From Strigamia acuminata (lineage: Eukaryota > Arthropoda > Chilopoda > Geophilomorpha > Linotaeniidae), in assembly GCA_949358305.1 (NCBI GenBank), contig OX442315.1, positions 15,216,427 through 15,280,426 on the forward strand: a stretch of DNA of 64,000 bases, written 5' to 3'. The notes under the pieces were generated by a model that did not search any database, had not been told where the DNA came from, and worked only from the letters and a program-made list of their open reading frames with translations. Each line of letters begins with the position of its first letter. The first letter of the stretch is position 1. The position numbers were made by a program, and so were the translations under genes. Shown piece by piece: positions 1-10,727 of the stretch.

Positions 1-1394
1 TGCCAACGGCCCGGCAATTTCTCTCTCGTCGAGCAACTCCACGACCGTCTATCCACAATTTTCATGCGCAGTTCATCCACGTCGAAGAAATACGATTCAG
101 CGGTTGCCAAAAGCATGCGCTTGCAATCGGCGATCCGATCGCCGAAATTAACCGTCCTCCACGTTCCCAATTCGAAATTAAAACTCAAATACTTGCCGTT
201 CGACTGCTGGAAGAATACCTCGTTGCAATTGGCAGTTTCGCTCGTCTTTTTATCCGAAATCACCGTCGTTTCTTCCATGCCAAGGCACTTCTCGCCCCCC
301 ATGACGTATAACTTGTCCGTGGATTTACACGTGATGAAATAAAACAAGTGTCCCGTGCCCGACACTGTCGGGAAAATGTCGACGGGTGATTCGTCGTCGA
401 GCAGGTGAGGTCCTCCCGAGCAGGTCTTCCATCCGTCGTCGCTTAGCAACGAGACCGAATGATCGCACAACTCCCAGTCGACTTCGAAAGCAAAAATCCG
501 AATTTGCCGCGCAGAACCAGTCAGCCATCTTGACGTGGCCTCCTTGCTTAAAGCGTTATACAAGGATGCCGAATTGATCACTGTTTCATTCGATAACAGT
601 TTGAACAGCGAATAATTTGGCAGTTTCTTCACACCACAATTGGAGAGCAAATCCATTACAACGTCCGTGTTGTTGTTGTTTTCTCGTCGGTCACGTGTTC
701 GCACTTCCCAATCCAGCAGAAATATGACAAATTTTTCGAATTTATTCGGTTTCACTTTGAAAATAAGACTTTCTAATTGCGTCAAGGTGATGTCCGAAAG
801 CTTGTCCGTCTCCGAGATACGTTTCAAGTTCATTAAGACGAAAGTTTGAACCGTGTTGATCGTTTCGTCTTGATTCAACATTTCCGCCATCTGCCAAACC
901 TTTAAAAATGTATCCAGAGTGATCGGGTTGCAATGTAACGTCCAATACTTATCGAATAATTCTTTTAGCTGCATTTTGTCAGCGGTCATGATTAATTCCC
1001 ACACCACGCTGTCCGGGATGTCGGGCTGGATGGGAATGTCTTGCGCGTACACGCATTTGATGATGATATCGATGACACTCGTTGAAGTGTCGAGAAGGGA
1101 GATCATGTTTTCTTTGCTTTCGATGCTGCCTCGGTTGAATATAGCACGGAAGTAGTCACTGCCGGCGACTAATACACACTTGTGGGCACGGACTTGTCCA
1201 TCTTTGCATTGCAGAACGATCGTTTCGGCTTTGTCGTCGTCCCTTGAATTGTATAAATTAGTCAAAAGCAATTTGTGTTTTGTTTCTTGCGAATTCTCTT
1301 CAATTTTAGTTTTTGATTCCGATCCATCGTCATCAAATCGGATTTTTTTGTTGGGGTTGCACGTATTACTATTAGTTTTTGAAGTACTACACAT
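1..1394 (-). CDS. BTB/BACK-domain protein (Kelch-like), 3' end outside window
   Basis: An uninterrupted minus-strand frame starts at the ATG at 1394 and runs off the left edge (464 codons visible, no stop). After a polar N-terminus of about 45 residues comes a BTB/POZ-like stretch: short strands, 'AHKCVLVAGSDYFRAIF' (the hallmark BTB segment in which a charged/His region precedes the S-x-Y/F-F-R-A motif), then acidic loops and 'VWELIMTADKMQLKEL'. A BACK-like helical region follows ('FLKVWQMAEMLNQDETI', 'LSDITLTQLESLIF'), to about residue 290. The remainder is beta-rich and could be degenerate Kelch blades, but I do not see the double-glycine Kelch signature. Such proteins are usually substrate adaptors for CUL3 ubiquitin ligases; that role is inferred from the family. 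The gene is divergent from TRAPPC12, with 734 bp between the two starts. Confidence 0.8.
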   Translation of the reverse strand, partial: MCSTSKTNSNTCNPNKKIRFDDDGSESKTKIEENSQETKHKLLLTNLYNSRDDDKAETIVLQCKDGQVRAHKCVLVAGSDYFRAIFNRGSIESKENMISLLDTSTSVIDIIIKCVYAQDIPIQPDIPDSVVWELIMTADKMQLKELFDKYWTLHCNPITLDTFLKVWQMAEMLNQDETINTVQTFVLMNLKRISETDKLSDITLTQLESLIFKVKPNKFEKFVIFLLDWEVRTRDRRENNNNTDVVMDLLSNCGVKKLPNYSLFKLLSNETVINSASLYNALSKEATSRWLTGSARQIRIFAFEVDWELCDHSVSLLSDDGWKTCSGGPHLLDDESPVDIFPTVSGTGHLFYFITCKSTDKLYVMGGEKCLGMEETTVISDKKTSETANCNEVFFQQSNGKYLSFNFELGTWRTVNFGDRIADCKRMLLATAESYFFDVDELRMKIVDRRSWSCSTREKLPGRW

Positions 1395-2128
1395 TTTCTT
1401 GAAAAATATTCAAACCATTATCAAAAATTAGGACTACATGATTAGTGATGAGTGAGTCTTTTTTTTTTCATCCCATAGCGCCATCTGGTAAGTTTTAAAA
1501 GAAAAATCAAGGTTGAAAAAATTAGCGTCATTTGGGCCACAGGTGGCGTCCACAACACAGAATTACGTTATATTCTAACTTCTAATAATGACTTTACGTT
1601 AAAAGGGAAGGGTGGAAATCATTTATTAAAAAAAAGAACTTTGGCTCGGTCACTTTTCGCTTTTTGTTAAATGGTTTAAAATCTTCTAAATTTCAAAAAT
1701 TGTGGAAAACTAATTAACCAATCACAGTTCTGGACAGCTGCGCACGTGATATACTCTGAGTCGTCTAGTGACAGAATCTACTCGTTTTTTTTTAATATTA
1801 GTTTTTAAAGATCATTTACCATTTTTGTTATTTTAGACTTATTATAGAAATAAAAACGGAAATAAATTAAACGCATATTTATTTCATTTAGTATTATATT
1901 ATTTTTCAATTGCTGCATTGAACTTCCGGTTTGATGTTGCTCCTCCTCAGCTGACGCCGACCCTGCGAGTAACTGTTTACATTCAAAATCGCTCATAAAT
2001 GCGACAAAACATTTTCTAACGAATTTAACCAACTCATCGTACGTACAAACATATAATTTTTTTTACGTTTTTATATTTTTATTAAATTTTTATTTATTTA
2101 TTTTAGTTAACAAAAAGTCGGATCGAAG
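1395..2128. promoter_or_regulatory. Divergent intergenic region between the BTB gene and TRAPPC12
   Basis: This gap separates two divergent start codons and must hold both promoters. It contains an E-box-like CACGTG at about 1744 and AT-rich tracts. The 2040-2110 part is T-rich and could contain a 5' UTR splice site for TRAPPC12. No clear TATA box or RNA gene was seen. Confidence 0.4.
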
Positions 2129-4901
2129 ATGAAGAAATCGAAAGGACCCGAAAAATCATCGCAAGAAGACGCTGCGTCGAACGAACATTTCATGAAATTT
2201 ATATTATTGGACCCGGAATACAGTAAAGAAAGCGAAGAAGTCAATGTAAATTGAAAGAGATACGGAGTAATTTTTATTTGCGCATTTTTCTCATTTTTCT
2301 CATTTTTTTCCGTTCAATTTCAGGTCGAAGTTCCGTCCGCGTCTAGCGAGATCCGCGAACGTCTTGACGACCCGAAATCACGATATTTCAAAGATGATTT
2401 CAGCGATTTATTTGCCGATTCGCTGTCCGTTTCGACTAAAAACAAGACGGAAACGGAAAAATTGACGGGTGACGATCAGCCGACCGTGTGCAAAATATTT
2501 GCCGAGACTAAATCGAACCAGAATTACGAAGGGGAAACGTTGTTCGATAATTTGGTTCAAAATTGTCCACGAGCACCGTCGCCATCGATTGTTTCGCCCG
2601 GTGGAGACGATCCGTTCTCCGCGAGTTTGCGAGCGAGCGAATTTGATCGGCGCCATGACGCGTGGATTGCGAGTGAGGAGACTAAAAAAGCGTTGAAATC
2701 GGTCGCAGCACCCACTGAAGGGAATTTTTTTCCTAATCGGGAACAATTAACTAATCTAGGAATTGTTTTGGAGGAAGATTTGGTAATTTTTCATGTTTTT
2801 GTTTATATTTGTTGGGATTTTTGGGATATATTTTGATATTTTGGCGTTTTTTTTTATTTATTTTGATATTTTGGCGTTTTTTTGGATTTATTTTGATATT
2901 TTGGCATTTTATTTTATTTATTTTCATTTTAATTTGAGTTATTTTAATGTTTTTAGATTTTTTGGATTGTTTTGACATTCTTTTGGGATTTTTTTGTTGT
3001 TTTATGATTTATATTGATTTATTTTGGATTACGTTTTGATTTTTTGATTTTTTTTCTTCATTTTATTCAAGGTTGATCCAATTCGGCAGTTAATGTCGTT
3101 CCAATTGGGACAAGAATCGACGGCCCGCCGAGTCACGTTGACGGCTAATGACGTTCCACAAGATTTAAATGGATTGAAATTGCTTCTTGTATGAGATGTA
3201 TTATCAAATAGGAATTTATTGTAATCTATTCGTTTTACATGAAGGAAAACAAGTGTTATCACGCGGCAGTCAATTTGACCGGTCGTTTGTTGGTTTTGTT
3301 GGGTCAGGGAGTTGGGAAACCTGCACCGACTAAAATTACGCCTCAAATTATTCAGGTTTGAAAGATTTTGACATTTTTGTTCAATCCTTAATATTTTTCA
3401 TTTTTAGATTTGGTTTGTTCGAATTGCTCTACTCGTTAAACTCCGTCAGTTTGCCATCGCTGAAGTCGAAGCGGCGCCTTTTTCAACATGCAATCAACCG
3501 GATTTGTTTTACGAATTTTATCCAGATATTTACGGACCGCGGAAAGGTGATGCAATGCACCGATTAAAAATTACATTTTCCTCAAGAAAACACGCTGTAT
3601 TATGTGCAGAAATACATTTTTATGTGCAAAAATGAACATTATTACACCAAAATTACAGTTGTAGGTCGAAAACGGTCGTTTTTAAGACGAAAATAGTTGA
3701 TTTTAAATCGGAAATGGTCGGTTTTAGAACCCAAATTGTCGTTTTAAACCAAAAATGCATTTTTACAAGGAAAAATGGACCTTGTTAGGTCAGAAATAAT
3801 CATATTTAAACGACAAAACTATAAAAATTCCCTTATATGTACAGAAATGCATTTTTTTTTTGTGCAAAAATGGATTTTTAAGTGCAGAAAATCAAAAAAG
3901 TATTCTTTCAATCCTTAAAAAGCATAAAAAGCCCAAAATATCGTTTAAAATCCAACTATTAATTTAATTTTATTCCATTTTTCTAGGCTCTATGGTTCCA
4001 TTTGCATTCCGAGTGTTGCTAGCCGAACTTCGTTTACATTTGGGCCACTTCTCCGAAGCCCTTGATCGACTTTACTCCATCCTGACAACCGTCGACGAAA
4101 TAATTGCACATTTAAAAGCCGGATTTCGCGAAGATGGCTCGGACGTAGAAATGGTCGAAACCGACCGAAAAGATTCAATCAAATTATGGGAAGAGCGGAA
4201 AACCAAAGCTTCCTTCTCAGTCCTCAACTGTCTCTTGGCCATGAAAGTAAATCAAAAAAAAAATTAAAAAAAAATTTTTCTTGATTTTTATTTCACTTTT
4301 AGGACTACAACGCTGCAGTGACAATCGGCCACTCTCTAGTCGATTCAGATCCCGCCTGTCCGCACCTAAAATCGCTTCTAGGCCGAATATTTCTGCAATT
4401 GGGCGACGTAAACGGAGCGAAAGAAAACTTCAACCAAGCGGTTAAATTAATGGGCTCCGATCGAAAGGATAAAACGAACGAATTGGTGAACACCGGCTTG
4501 GTCGCGGTGGCGCAAAGCGAGTTCGAAAATGCGTATTCCAAGTTCAAAGAAGCTGTTGAATTGGATCCGGGGAATCCCCTGGTAGAAAACAATGCAATTT
4601 CGATGCCATAATGTCGATTTTATATCTTTTTTTATATATTTTTTTTTAGATAATTAACAATATGGGCGTCTGTTTGCTGTATATGGGTCGTTTAAAAGAC
4701 GCTTTGAAGATCCTCGAGGGTCCGATTCATCAAAAACCAAATTTGTTCCTGCACGAAGGAATTCTGTTCAATGTTTGCACTTTGTACGAGTTGGAATCGT
4801 CGCGCAGTACGGAGCGCAAACAGGCGATGCTGAATATGGTTGGCACGCATTGCAGCGATGCGTTTAATTCCACGTGTTTAAAGTTACCGCTTCCAACGTA
4901 A
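2129..4901 (+). CDS. TRAPPC12: Trafficking protein particle complex subunit 12 (TRAPPC12-like)
   Basis: Eight exons with in-phase GT-AG junctions: 2129-2245, 2324-2782, 3072-3188, 3245-3355, 3408-3546, 3987-4246, 4303-4581, 4650-4901, giving 577 residues. The N-terminal ~200 residues are acidic and probably disordered. The C-terminal half is made of TPR helices and carries the family-typical segments 'MVPFAFRVLLAELRLHLG', 'EALDRLYSILTTVDEII', 'LLGRIFLQLGDVNGAKENF' and 'NNMGVCLLYMGRLKDAL'. The vertebrate protein is a metazoan TRAPPIII subunit acting in ER-to-Golgi traffic, with a further role at kinetochores; these roles are family knowledge. An AATAAA lies about 50 bp after the stop. The last few codons plus the 3' flank are copied twice downstream (7478 and 10468). 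Confidence 0.9.
2800..2905. repeat. Short tandem repeat in TRAPPC12 intron 2
   Basis: About three copies of a ~32-bp T-rich unit containing 'TTTTGATATTTTGGC' lie in intron 2. They create long stop-free frames on both strands that are not genes. Confidence 0.7.
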
Positions 4902-5116
4902 TAAGGAAAAAATTACATAAATTACATTTAATGATATATTATGTATTACGTCAAATAAAAACAAATAACAACATTTTCTTGTTTTATTAAACGTAGGATA
5001 TTGTAATTACGTGTGCCAAACGTTATTTTATTACTGGTATGTTTGTTCGACCTGCATATATTAGGACTTGTTCGTTGAAGTTGATCATTCATTCGTTCAA
5101 CTGTGTTATTATCAAC

Positions 5117-6466
5117 ATGCCGTTCAGGAAGTCAGCTCAGAGCCTTGAAGAAATGTCTTTACAAACTGTGCTCGTTAATTTCCATAAGCTGAAGGAGGAA
5201 TTAGTGAATCAACCTTTCGTATTTATTGACAAAATTTATCGACATGAGCAATTGAAACGACTTTGTCGGGAAAAAGAGCCTATCATTGGATTTTTACCGT
5301 CAAACATCTTCCTTCAAGCAGGCAGCAAAATGTTAACCGATTTGCACATGTTCGATTTGACGATAGAGCCTTTGTTGGACGGGATTGCACAAGTTTGTAC
5401 AAATCTCGTCGATTTAACCGTACACGCCGTTGTGGACAGAATTTCTTCTCGATCGCTGATCGTACTTGTGCGAAATTTACCACAACTTAGACGTCTTAAA
5501 CTTGAGAGAAGGCGAGAATGTACCGATGAAGTTTTAACGGCAATCGCTAAGAATTGCCCACTGTTAACCCATCTCGACCTGACTCTTTGCGACAATTTTT
5601 CGGACTTCGGCTGCGCTTCACTGCATCGCTGCAAGAAACTCGAGTATTTGAAAGTCATGCATTGTTTTGGTGTCAAAGCCAGGATGCTTCTTCAAATGCT
5701 GAACCAACTGCCACTTTTACAAGTGTTTGACAATTCCTACTGGAAAGAGTTGTACGACCTGCTAGAAAAACAATTCAGATCAGAGGAAAATTTGCACGCA
5801 TATTCTTTAGTAGAAATATCAGATCTAATTGACGCGAAAGCCGATAACTTCACATTTCTGACGAGCACTTTTCCAAATGTACCTCGTTTAGATATTTCAG
5901 ATTGGAATTTTTTCATGTCTCTGTGCAGTGGTGAACACGAAATACTGCAACGTATTACCCGCTTAAATCTGAAGATGATGGTTGAAACGATTAATGTTTC
6001 TGTTTTAGCTCGCTGTTGTCCAATGTTAGAGGAATTAGAATTGAATTCTTTTTTTATTTTTAGTGAAACCGACAACACCGAGATTGCATTCAAGAATTTA
6101 CGAGATCTATTCATTAATCACATTTCGTCCCTGAATGACGTTTCTGAATTGCAATTGAAAATGTTTTTGGTGCAGTGTCGGCGTTTAGAAATATTTCGTA
6201 TTTCTTACTGTAATACATTGACTGACAATGTGATTTTAGATCTGATCGAACTGAATGCATTGCCGAATCTAAAAGTTTTAGATTTATCCGATTGTGATTC
6301 AGTAAGTTTGAAATCGATCTCGAAGTTTTTACAAATGAGAAATTCTTTCAATAAGTTAACATGCTTTTATTGTCGGAGGATTAACCGTTCGGATGGGCAA
6401 GAATATCAAAGGTTTGTGAAAAGTAACAACTTGGATTTCGAGGTTGATATATTTTCTAGATTTTGA
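5117..6466 (+). CDS. LRR protein, F-box/FBXL- or AMN1-like, tandem copy 1
   Basis: Single-exon gene of 449 residues from the ATG that begins 'MPFRKSAQSLEEMSLQ'. An in-frame ATG at 5039 would add 26 residues, but that leader is less constrained among the copies. A degenerate F-box-like helical segment (SLEEMSLQTVLVNFHKLKEE) precedes RNI-type leucine-rich repeats: 'NLVDLTVHAVVDRISSRSL', 'PQLRRLKLERR', 'CPLLTHLDLTLCDNFSDFG', 'CPMLEELELNSFFIF', 'LPNLKVLDLSDCDSVSL'. This pattern fits substrate-recognition subunits of SCF ubiquitin ligases or AMN1-like proteins; the biochemical role is inference. AATAAA signals follow at about 6522. Two paralogs lie 2.6 and 5.6 kb downstream. Confidence 0.85.
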   Translation: MPFRKSAQSLEEMSLQTVLVNFHKLKEELVNQPFVFIDKIYRHEQLKRLCREKEPIIGFLPSNIFLQAGSKMLTDLHMFDLTIEPLLDGIAQVCTNLVDLTVHAVVDRISSRSLIVLVRNLPQLRRLKLERRRECTDEVLTAIAKNCPLLTHLDLTLCDNFSDFGCASLHRCKKLEYLKVMHCFGVKARMLLQMLNQLPLLQVFDNSYWKELYDLLEKQFRSEENLHAYSLVEISDLIDAKADNFTFLTSTFPNVPRLDISDWNFFMSLCSGEHEILQRITRLNLKMMVETINVSVLARCCPMLEELELNSFFIFSETDNTEIAFKNLRDLFINHISSLNDVSELQLKMFLVQCRRLEIFRISYCNTLTDNVILDLIELNALPNLKVLDLSDCDSVSLKSISKFLQMRNSFNKLTCFYCRRINRSDGQEYQRFVKSNNLDFEVDIFSRF

Positions 6467-6905
6467 ATTTTTTCTGAACCGTAGATAATTAAATTAATTA
6501 ATCTAAATATTCTTTAACAAAAATAAAATGTTGTTTTTCCAACTGATAAATTCATGTGTCAATAACAAATATGGCTTGTATTTGAATTATTGTGTAAATT
6601 ACATCTGATTTATTCATACTGCTCATTTCGGCTAATTTCAGAAATAAAGATTGCTGAAGAAAACCCGATCGAACTTTATTTGTGTTCCTGTTTGGTATTC
6701 TGCATTACAAAAGAAATTAGATGTTAAGTTACGTACACACACGATCGTTAGTAAATAAAGTTAAAGCTTTAGTCTTCCATTGCATTTTGAATCGAGACAG
6801 TATACATAGTACTAAAATTTATTTACAGAGTTTGTAAACAAATAAAAACACTTTTCTGCCCATCATAGCCTAAATAAATTCAGTTTTAGTATGAAAAAAA
6901 ATATT

Positions 6906-6977
6906 CTCCCCGACAGGGAATCGAATCCTGGTCTCCCGCGTGACAGGCGGGGATACTAACCACTATACTATCGAGGA
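6906..6977 (-). tRNA. tRNA-Asp (GTC), copy 1, with a T-arm substitution
   Basis: The reverse complement folds as a 72-nt tRNA: acceptor TCCTCGA/TCGGGGA-type stem, D arm AGTGGTTAGTATC, anticodon loop CCTGTCACG with anticodon GTC, and T arm. Relative to copies 2 and 3 the T arm reads CAGGATTCGATTCCCTG instead of CAGGGTTCGATTCCCTG, breaking the conserved 53-61 pair and changing the first base of the internal B box. It may be weakened as a pol III gene or a pseudogene. CCA is not encoded, as expected in a eukaryote. Confidence 0.9.
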
Positions 6978-7040
6978 TACGCAGTACTCTATTTCCAGGG
7001 ATAATTTCACATTTCAAATGATTCAGAATACGAGAATGAA

Positions 7041-7091
7041 GTGCGGAAAATGGGATACGACTTTCCCATCGACGCGAAATTAAAGGCGGCT
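7041..7091 (+). pseudogene. Relic of Tudor-gene exon 17 (unit 1)
   Basis: GTGCGGAAAATGGGATACGA followed by a GACGCGAAATTAAAGGCGGCT block matches the Tudor gene exon at 26811-26878, minus about 9 nt. It is joined directly to the 3' exon of a C8orf76-like fragment. The 79-codon open frame across the join is fortuitous. Confidence 0.75.
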
Positions 7092-7477
7092 AGAAATGTC
7101 ATCGAATTGTGGTTTTTCGTCGTCCTATTTTCGAATATCGCGACTCATGTGCTGAAATATTACAATAAATCGTTAAAAATCACATTAATATTTAATGATA
7201 TTATGGTATTATGGTATAATAATATTATTGGTAATGAGAATGATTGGATTTTCTCATTTATCTGTGAAGAAAACGCATGAAAATTGTACAAAAAAATTGA
7301 AATAAATTAAAAAAGAATTGGAAATTTCACCTGTTTCTTTATTTCTTGCTTCGTTTGGAATAAAAAAATTCATAATTATTCAACAAAAATATTAATTTTT
7401 TTAATAATTTAAATTACCTGGATCTTATAAAACATGATACTACTATATAGTATTCGTAAAATTATATTGTAATGATT
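7092..7477 (-). pseudogene. 3' fragment of the C8orf76-like gene (unit 1)
   Basis: Matches exons 4 (end) to 7 of the intact gene at 13308-14586, in the same orientation, with internal deletions; most of exon 5 is lost near 7362. It has no 5' exons, so it is a truncated duplicate. Confidence 0.8.
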
Positions 7478-7745
7478 GCCGCTTCCAACGTAATAAGGAA
7501 AAAATTACATAAATTTTTAATGATATAATATGAATTACGTCATTTGTCATTGCAATAATGGCCAGCCGGAAATAAAAACAAATAATAACAACAACATTTT
7601 TTGTTTTATTAAATTAAACAACTATAGGATAGTTGTTTGGCACTCGTTACGAGTGCCAAACGTTAATACTTGGATGTTTGTACCTACGTATATTAGGATT
7701 TGTTCGTGGAACTTGAACATTCATTCGTTCAACTGTGTTGTTGTC

Positions 7746-8957
7746 ATGCCGTTCAGGAAATCAGCTCGGAGCCTTGAAGAAATGTCTTTACAAACTGTGC
7801 TCGTGAATTTCGATAAGCTGAAGGACGGATTAGTGAATCAACCTTTCGTATTTATTGACAGAATTTATCGACATGAGCAATTCAAACGACTTTGTTGGCT
7901 AAAAAGGCGATTTAATGAATGTTTACCGTCAAACATCTTCCTTCAAGCAGGCAGCAAAATGTTAACCGATTTGCACATGTTCGATTTGACGATAGTGCCT
8001 TTGTTGGACAGGATTGCACAAGTTTGTACAAATCTCGTCGATTTAACCGTACACGCCGCTGTGGACAGAATTTCTTCTCGATCGCTGATCGTACTTGTGC
8101 GAAATTTACCACAACTTAGACGTCTTGAACTTGAAGAAAGGCCAGAATGTACCGATGAAGTTTTAACGGCAATCGCTGAGAATTGTCCACTGTTAACCCA
8201 TCTCGACCTGACTCGTAGCGACAATTTTTCGGACATCGGTTGCGCTTCATTGCATCGCTGCAAGAAACTCGAGTATTTGAAAATCATGCATTGTTTTGGT
8301 GTCAAACCCAAGATGCTTCTTCGTATGCTGAACCAAATGCCACTTCTGCAAGTGTTTGACAATTCCTACTGGAAAGAGTTGTACGATCTGCTGGAAAAAC
8401 AATTCAGATCAGCGGAAAATTTGCGCGCATATTCTTTAGTAGAAATACCAGGTCGAATTCTCGCGAACGCAGACAACATCACATTTCTGACGAGTACTTT
8501 TCCAAATGTACCTCGTCTAAATATTTCAAATTGGAATTTTTTCATGTCTTTGTGCAGTGGTGGACACGAAATACTGCAACGGATTACCCACTTAAAACTG
8601 ACGATGGTTGAAATCCGTAATGTTTCTGTTTTAGCTCGCTGTTGTCCAATGTTAGAGAAATTAGAATTGATTTGTTTTTTTATTTCTAGCGTAACCAGCA
8701 ACACCGCGATTGCATTCAAGAATTTACGAGAACTATTCGTTTCTCACATGGCCCTTAGTGACGTTTCTGAGTTGCAATTGAAAATGCTTTTGGTGCAGTG
8801 TCGCCGTTTAGAAAGATTCCGTATTTCTTTCTCTGGTACATTGACTGACAATGTGATTTTAGATCTGATCGAACTGAATGCATTGCCGAATCTAAAAGCT
8901 TTAGACTTATCCCTTTGTAATTCAGTAAGTTTTACAAATGAAAAATTCTTTCAATAA
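7746..8957 (+). CDS. LRR protein, F-box/FBXL- or AMN1-like, tandem copy 2 (C-terminally truncated)
   Basis: Same family as copy 1; start 'MPFRKSARSLEEMSLQ', 403 residues. The LRR body is intact. After 'LPNLKALDLSLCNSVSF' the DNA lacks about 20 nt present in copies 1 and 3. The deletion lies between short direct repeats AAGTTT, shifts the frame and stops 5 codons later. The lost C-terminus (about 43 residues, ending VKSNNLDFEVD in the others) is still present downstream out of frame at 8958-9069, so this is a recent truncation. The protein may still be made, since all full repeats but the last survive. The 5' in-frame extension to 7530 reads into copied TRAPPC12 flank and is not credible. Confidence 0.8.
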   Translation: MPFRKSARSLEEMSLQTVLVNFDKLKDGLVNQPFVFIDRIYRHEQFKRLCWLKRRFNECLPSNIFLQAGSKMLTDLHMFDLTIVPLLDRIAQVCTNLVDLTVHAAVDRISSRSLIVLVRNLPQLRRLELEERPECTDEVLTAIAENCPLLTHLDLTRSDNFSDIGCASLHRCKKLEYLKIMHCFGVKPKMLLRMLNQMPLLQVFDNSYWKELYDLLEKQFRSAENLRAYSLVEIPGRILANADNITFLTSTFPNVPRLNISNWNFFMSLCSGGHEILQRITHLKLTMVEIRNVSVLARCCPMLEKLELICFFISSVTSNTAIAFKNLRELFVSHMALSDVSELQLKMLLVQCRRLERFRISFSGTLTDNVILDLIELNALPNLKALDLSLCNSVSFTNEKFFQ

Positions 8958-9324
8958 GTTAACATGCTTATATTGTGTGATGATTAACCATTCGGATGGG
9001 CTAGAATATCAAAGGTTTGTGAAAAGTAACAACTTGGATTTCGAAGTTGATATATTTTCTAGATTTTGAATTTTTTCTGAACCGTAGATAATTAAATTAA
9101 TTAATCTAAGTATTCTTTAACTAAAATAAAATGTTGATTTTCCAACTGATAAATTCATGTGTCAATAACAAATATGGCTTGTATTTGTGTAGTGTAATTA
9201 TATATCTGCCCATTTCGGTCAATTTTTAAACCTCATTTAAAAAAGAAAGATTGTTGAAGAAAACCGATCCAACTTTATTTGTTTTCCTGAAATAAATTCA
9301 GTTTTAGTATTAAAAAAAAATATT

Positions 9325-9396
9325 CTCCCCGACAGGGAATCGAACCCTGGTCTCCCGCGTGACAGGCGGGGATACTAACCACTATACTATCGAGGA
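9325..9396 (-). tRNA. tRNA-Asp (GTC), copy 2
   Basis: 72-nt tRNA on the minus strand with anticodon GTC, A-box region TAGTATAGTGGTTAGTA and consensus B box GGTTCGATTCC. All stems pair as in canonical eukaryotic tRNA-Asp. It sits 3' of LRR copy 2, as in the other units. Confidence 0.95.
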
Positions 9397-9675
9397 TATG
9401 CAGTACTTCATTTCCAGGGATAATTTCACATTTCAAATGATTCAGAAAATGTATAAAAAGATCTTAGATGTGTTGAAATTAAACCCTCAAGTATGTAATA
9501 CAATTAAAGCATAAAGAATTTTATATCTTATTTATATCACGAAATGATTATTTCTATTCTTCAGTTTCACATCGAGTTCTGAAGTTACCGTAAAGTCTCT
9601 AATAGAACGTGGAATGCCCATTCGACGCGGTATCTAATACAATGATGGTCTAAATGGGCTAAATTTTACTGCTAC

Positions 9676-10091
9676 AATATTCATACTCACTTTCCACAAC
9701 CGGCTTTCCGTTTACCACCAACCCCAGGTTTTCACACACCCACAGAGCGCTGGTTGTTAGATGACGATAGGTATTGAATTGGGTGATGCTATCTGGGATA
9801 TTTTATGACGTCGTGTTGGTAGCGAGTTTTACTCGGGAGTTTTAGAATTGCAGCGGGAAGTTAGAGAGTTAAAGTGGTGTCTTCGAGTTTAGTTTTATTT
9901 GCGTTTTTGATAATTTTAGGGGTTCGTAAAAGAAATGGTGGCAGAGAAACGTTGTAAGGAAAAATATGATTATGTTTATCCGTTTTTTGCTTTTTAAATA
10001 AATTCTTATGGTTTTATTTATTTTTTCTCCTTTTTTAGTTGAACGCGATTACACCCGACGCCCGTTTTAGTGTGAGAGTGGCATTCCCGCT
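9676..10091 (+). pseudogene. Compressed relic of the Tudor gene (unit 2)
   Basis: Three blocks in the order of the real Tudor gene: 9676-9750 matches its upstream region (17455-17515; CCACCAACCCCAGGTTTTC); 9790-10000 matches the intron segment 23020-23215, including the TGACGTC element and an ATG-led frame reading like MVSGKRSRKKYEYVYP; 10037-10091 matches the acceptor and start of exon 17 at 26722 (TTTTTTAGTTGAACGCGATTACACC). The gene between the blocks is missing. Confidence 0.75.
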
Positions 10092-10467
10092 GAAATATTA
10101 CAAAAAATCGTTAAAAATTGCATTAATATTTAATGATGTAACATATTAGGTCATACGCAGTTGATAAAAATGAAGTTGGTAATGAGAATGACTGGATTTT
10201 CGCATTAATCTGTGAAGAAAACGCATGACAATTATACAAAAAAAATTGAAATAAATTAAAAAGGAATTGGAAATTTCACCTGTTTTCTCATTTCTTCCTT
10301 CGTTTGAATGTTAAAATGTCGCTGGTTATTCTCAATTGTGTCTATTAGCAGCCTAAAATAATAATAAATAATAAAAAATTCATAATTATTCAACAAAAAT
10401 ATTAATTTTTTTAATAATTTAAATTACCTGGATCTTATAAAACATGATACTATTCGGAAAATTGAAT
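10089..10467 (-). pseudogene. 3' fragment of the C8orf76-like gene (unit 2)
   Basis: Matches exon 6, exon 5 (75-nt block with GTCTATTAGCAGCCT) and the end of exon 4 of the intact gene; most of the last exon is deleted at the join to the Tudor relic. No upstream exons. Confidence 0.8.
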
Positions 10468-10727
10468 GCCGCTTCTAACGTAAGGAAAAAAAAATTATAT
10501 AAATTTTTAATGATATAATATGTAGTACGTTATTTGTCATTGCAATAATAGCAGCCGGAAATAAACACAAATAATAACAACAACATTTTTTGTTTTATTA
10601 AACGTAGGATATTGTAATTACGTGTGCCAAACGTTATTTTATTACTGGTATGTTTGTTCGACCTGCGTATATTAGGACTTGTTCGTTGAAGTTAATCATT
10701 CATTCGTTCAACTGTGTTATTATCGAC

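Larger units (their letters stand above)
4885..7477. repeat. Tandem segmental duplication, unit 1
   Basis: First of three head-to-tail units. Order: TRAPPC12 3' end and flank, LRR gene 1, tRNA-Asp on minus, short Tudor exon relic (7041-7091), then a 3' fragment of the C8orf76-like gene ending inside its exon 4 at about 7475. The junction to unit 2 reads from C8orf76 exon 4 sequence (TTGTAATGATT) straight into the TRAPPC12 tail (GCCGCTTCCAACG). The unit is about 2.6 kb. Confidence 0.85.
7478..10467. repeat. Tandem segmental duplication, unit 2
   Basis: Second unit, about 3.0 kb, with the same order as unit 1. It begins with the copied TRAPPC12 tail (GCCGCTTCCAACGTAATAAGG) and ends in C8orf76 exon 4 sequence at about 10466. 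It keeps a longer set of Tudor relics than unit 1. Confidence 0.85.

Noticed and set aside
1805-2032. Minus-strand small frame in the BTB-TRAPPC12 intergenic region
   Set aside because: Only opens from a TTG; low-complexity C-terminus, and it overlaps the expected TRAPPC12 5' region.
7041-7280. 79-codon open frame in unit 1
   Set aside because: Fusion of a Tudor exon relic with antisense C8orf76-like sequence; no start context and no equivalent in units 2 and 3.
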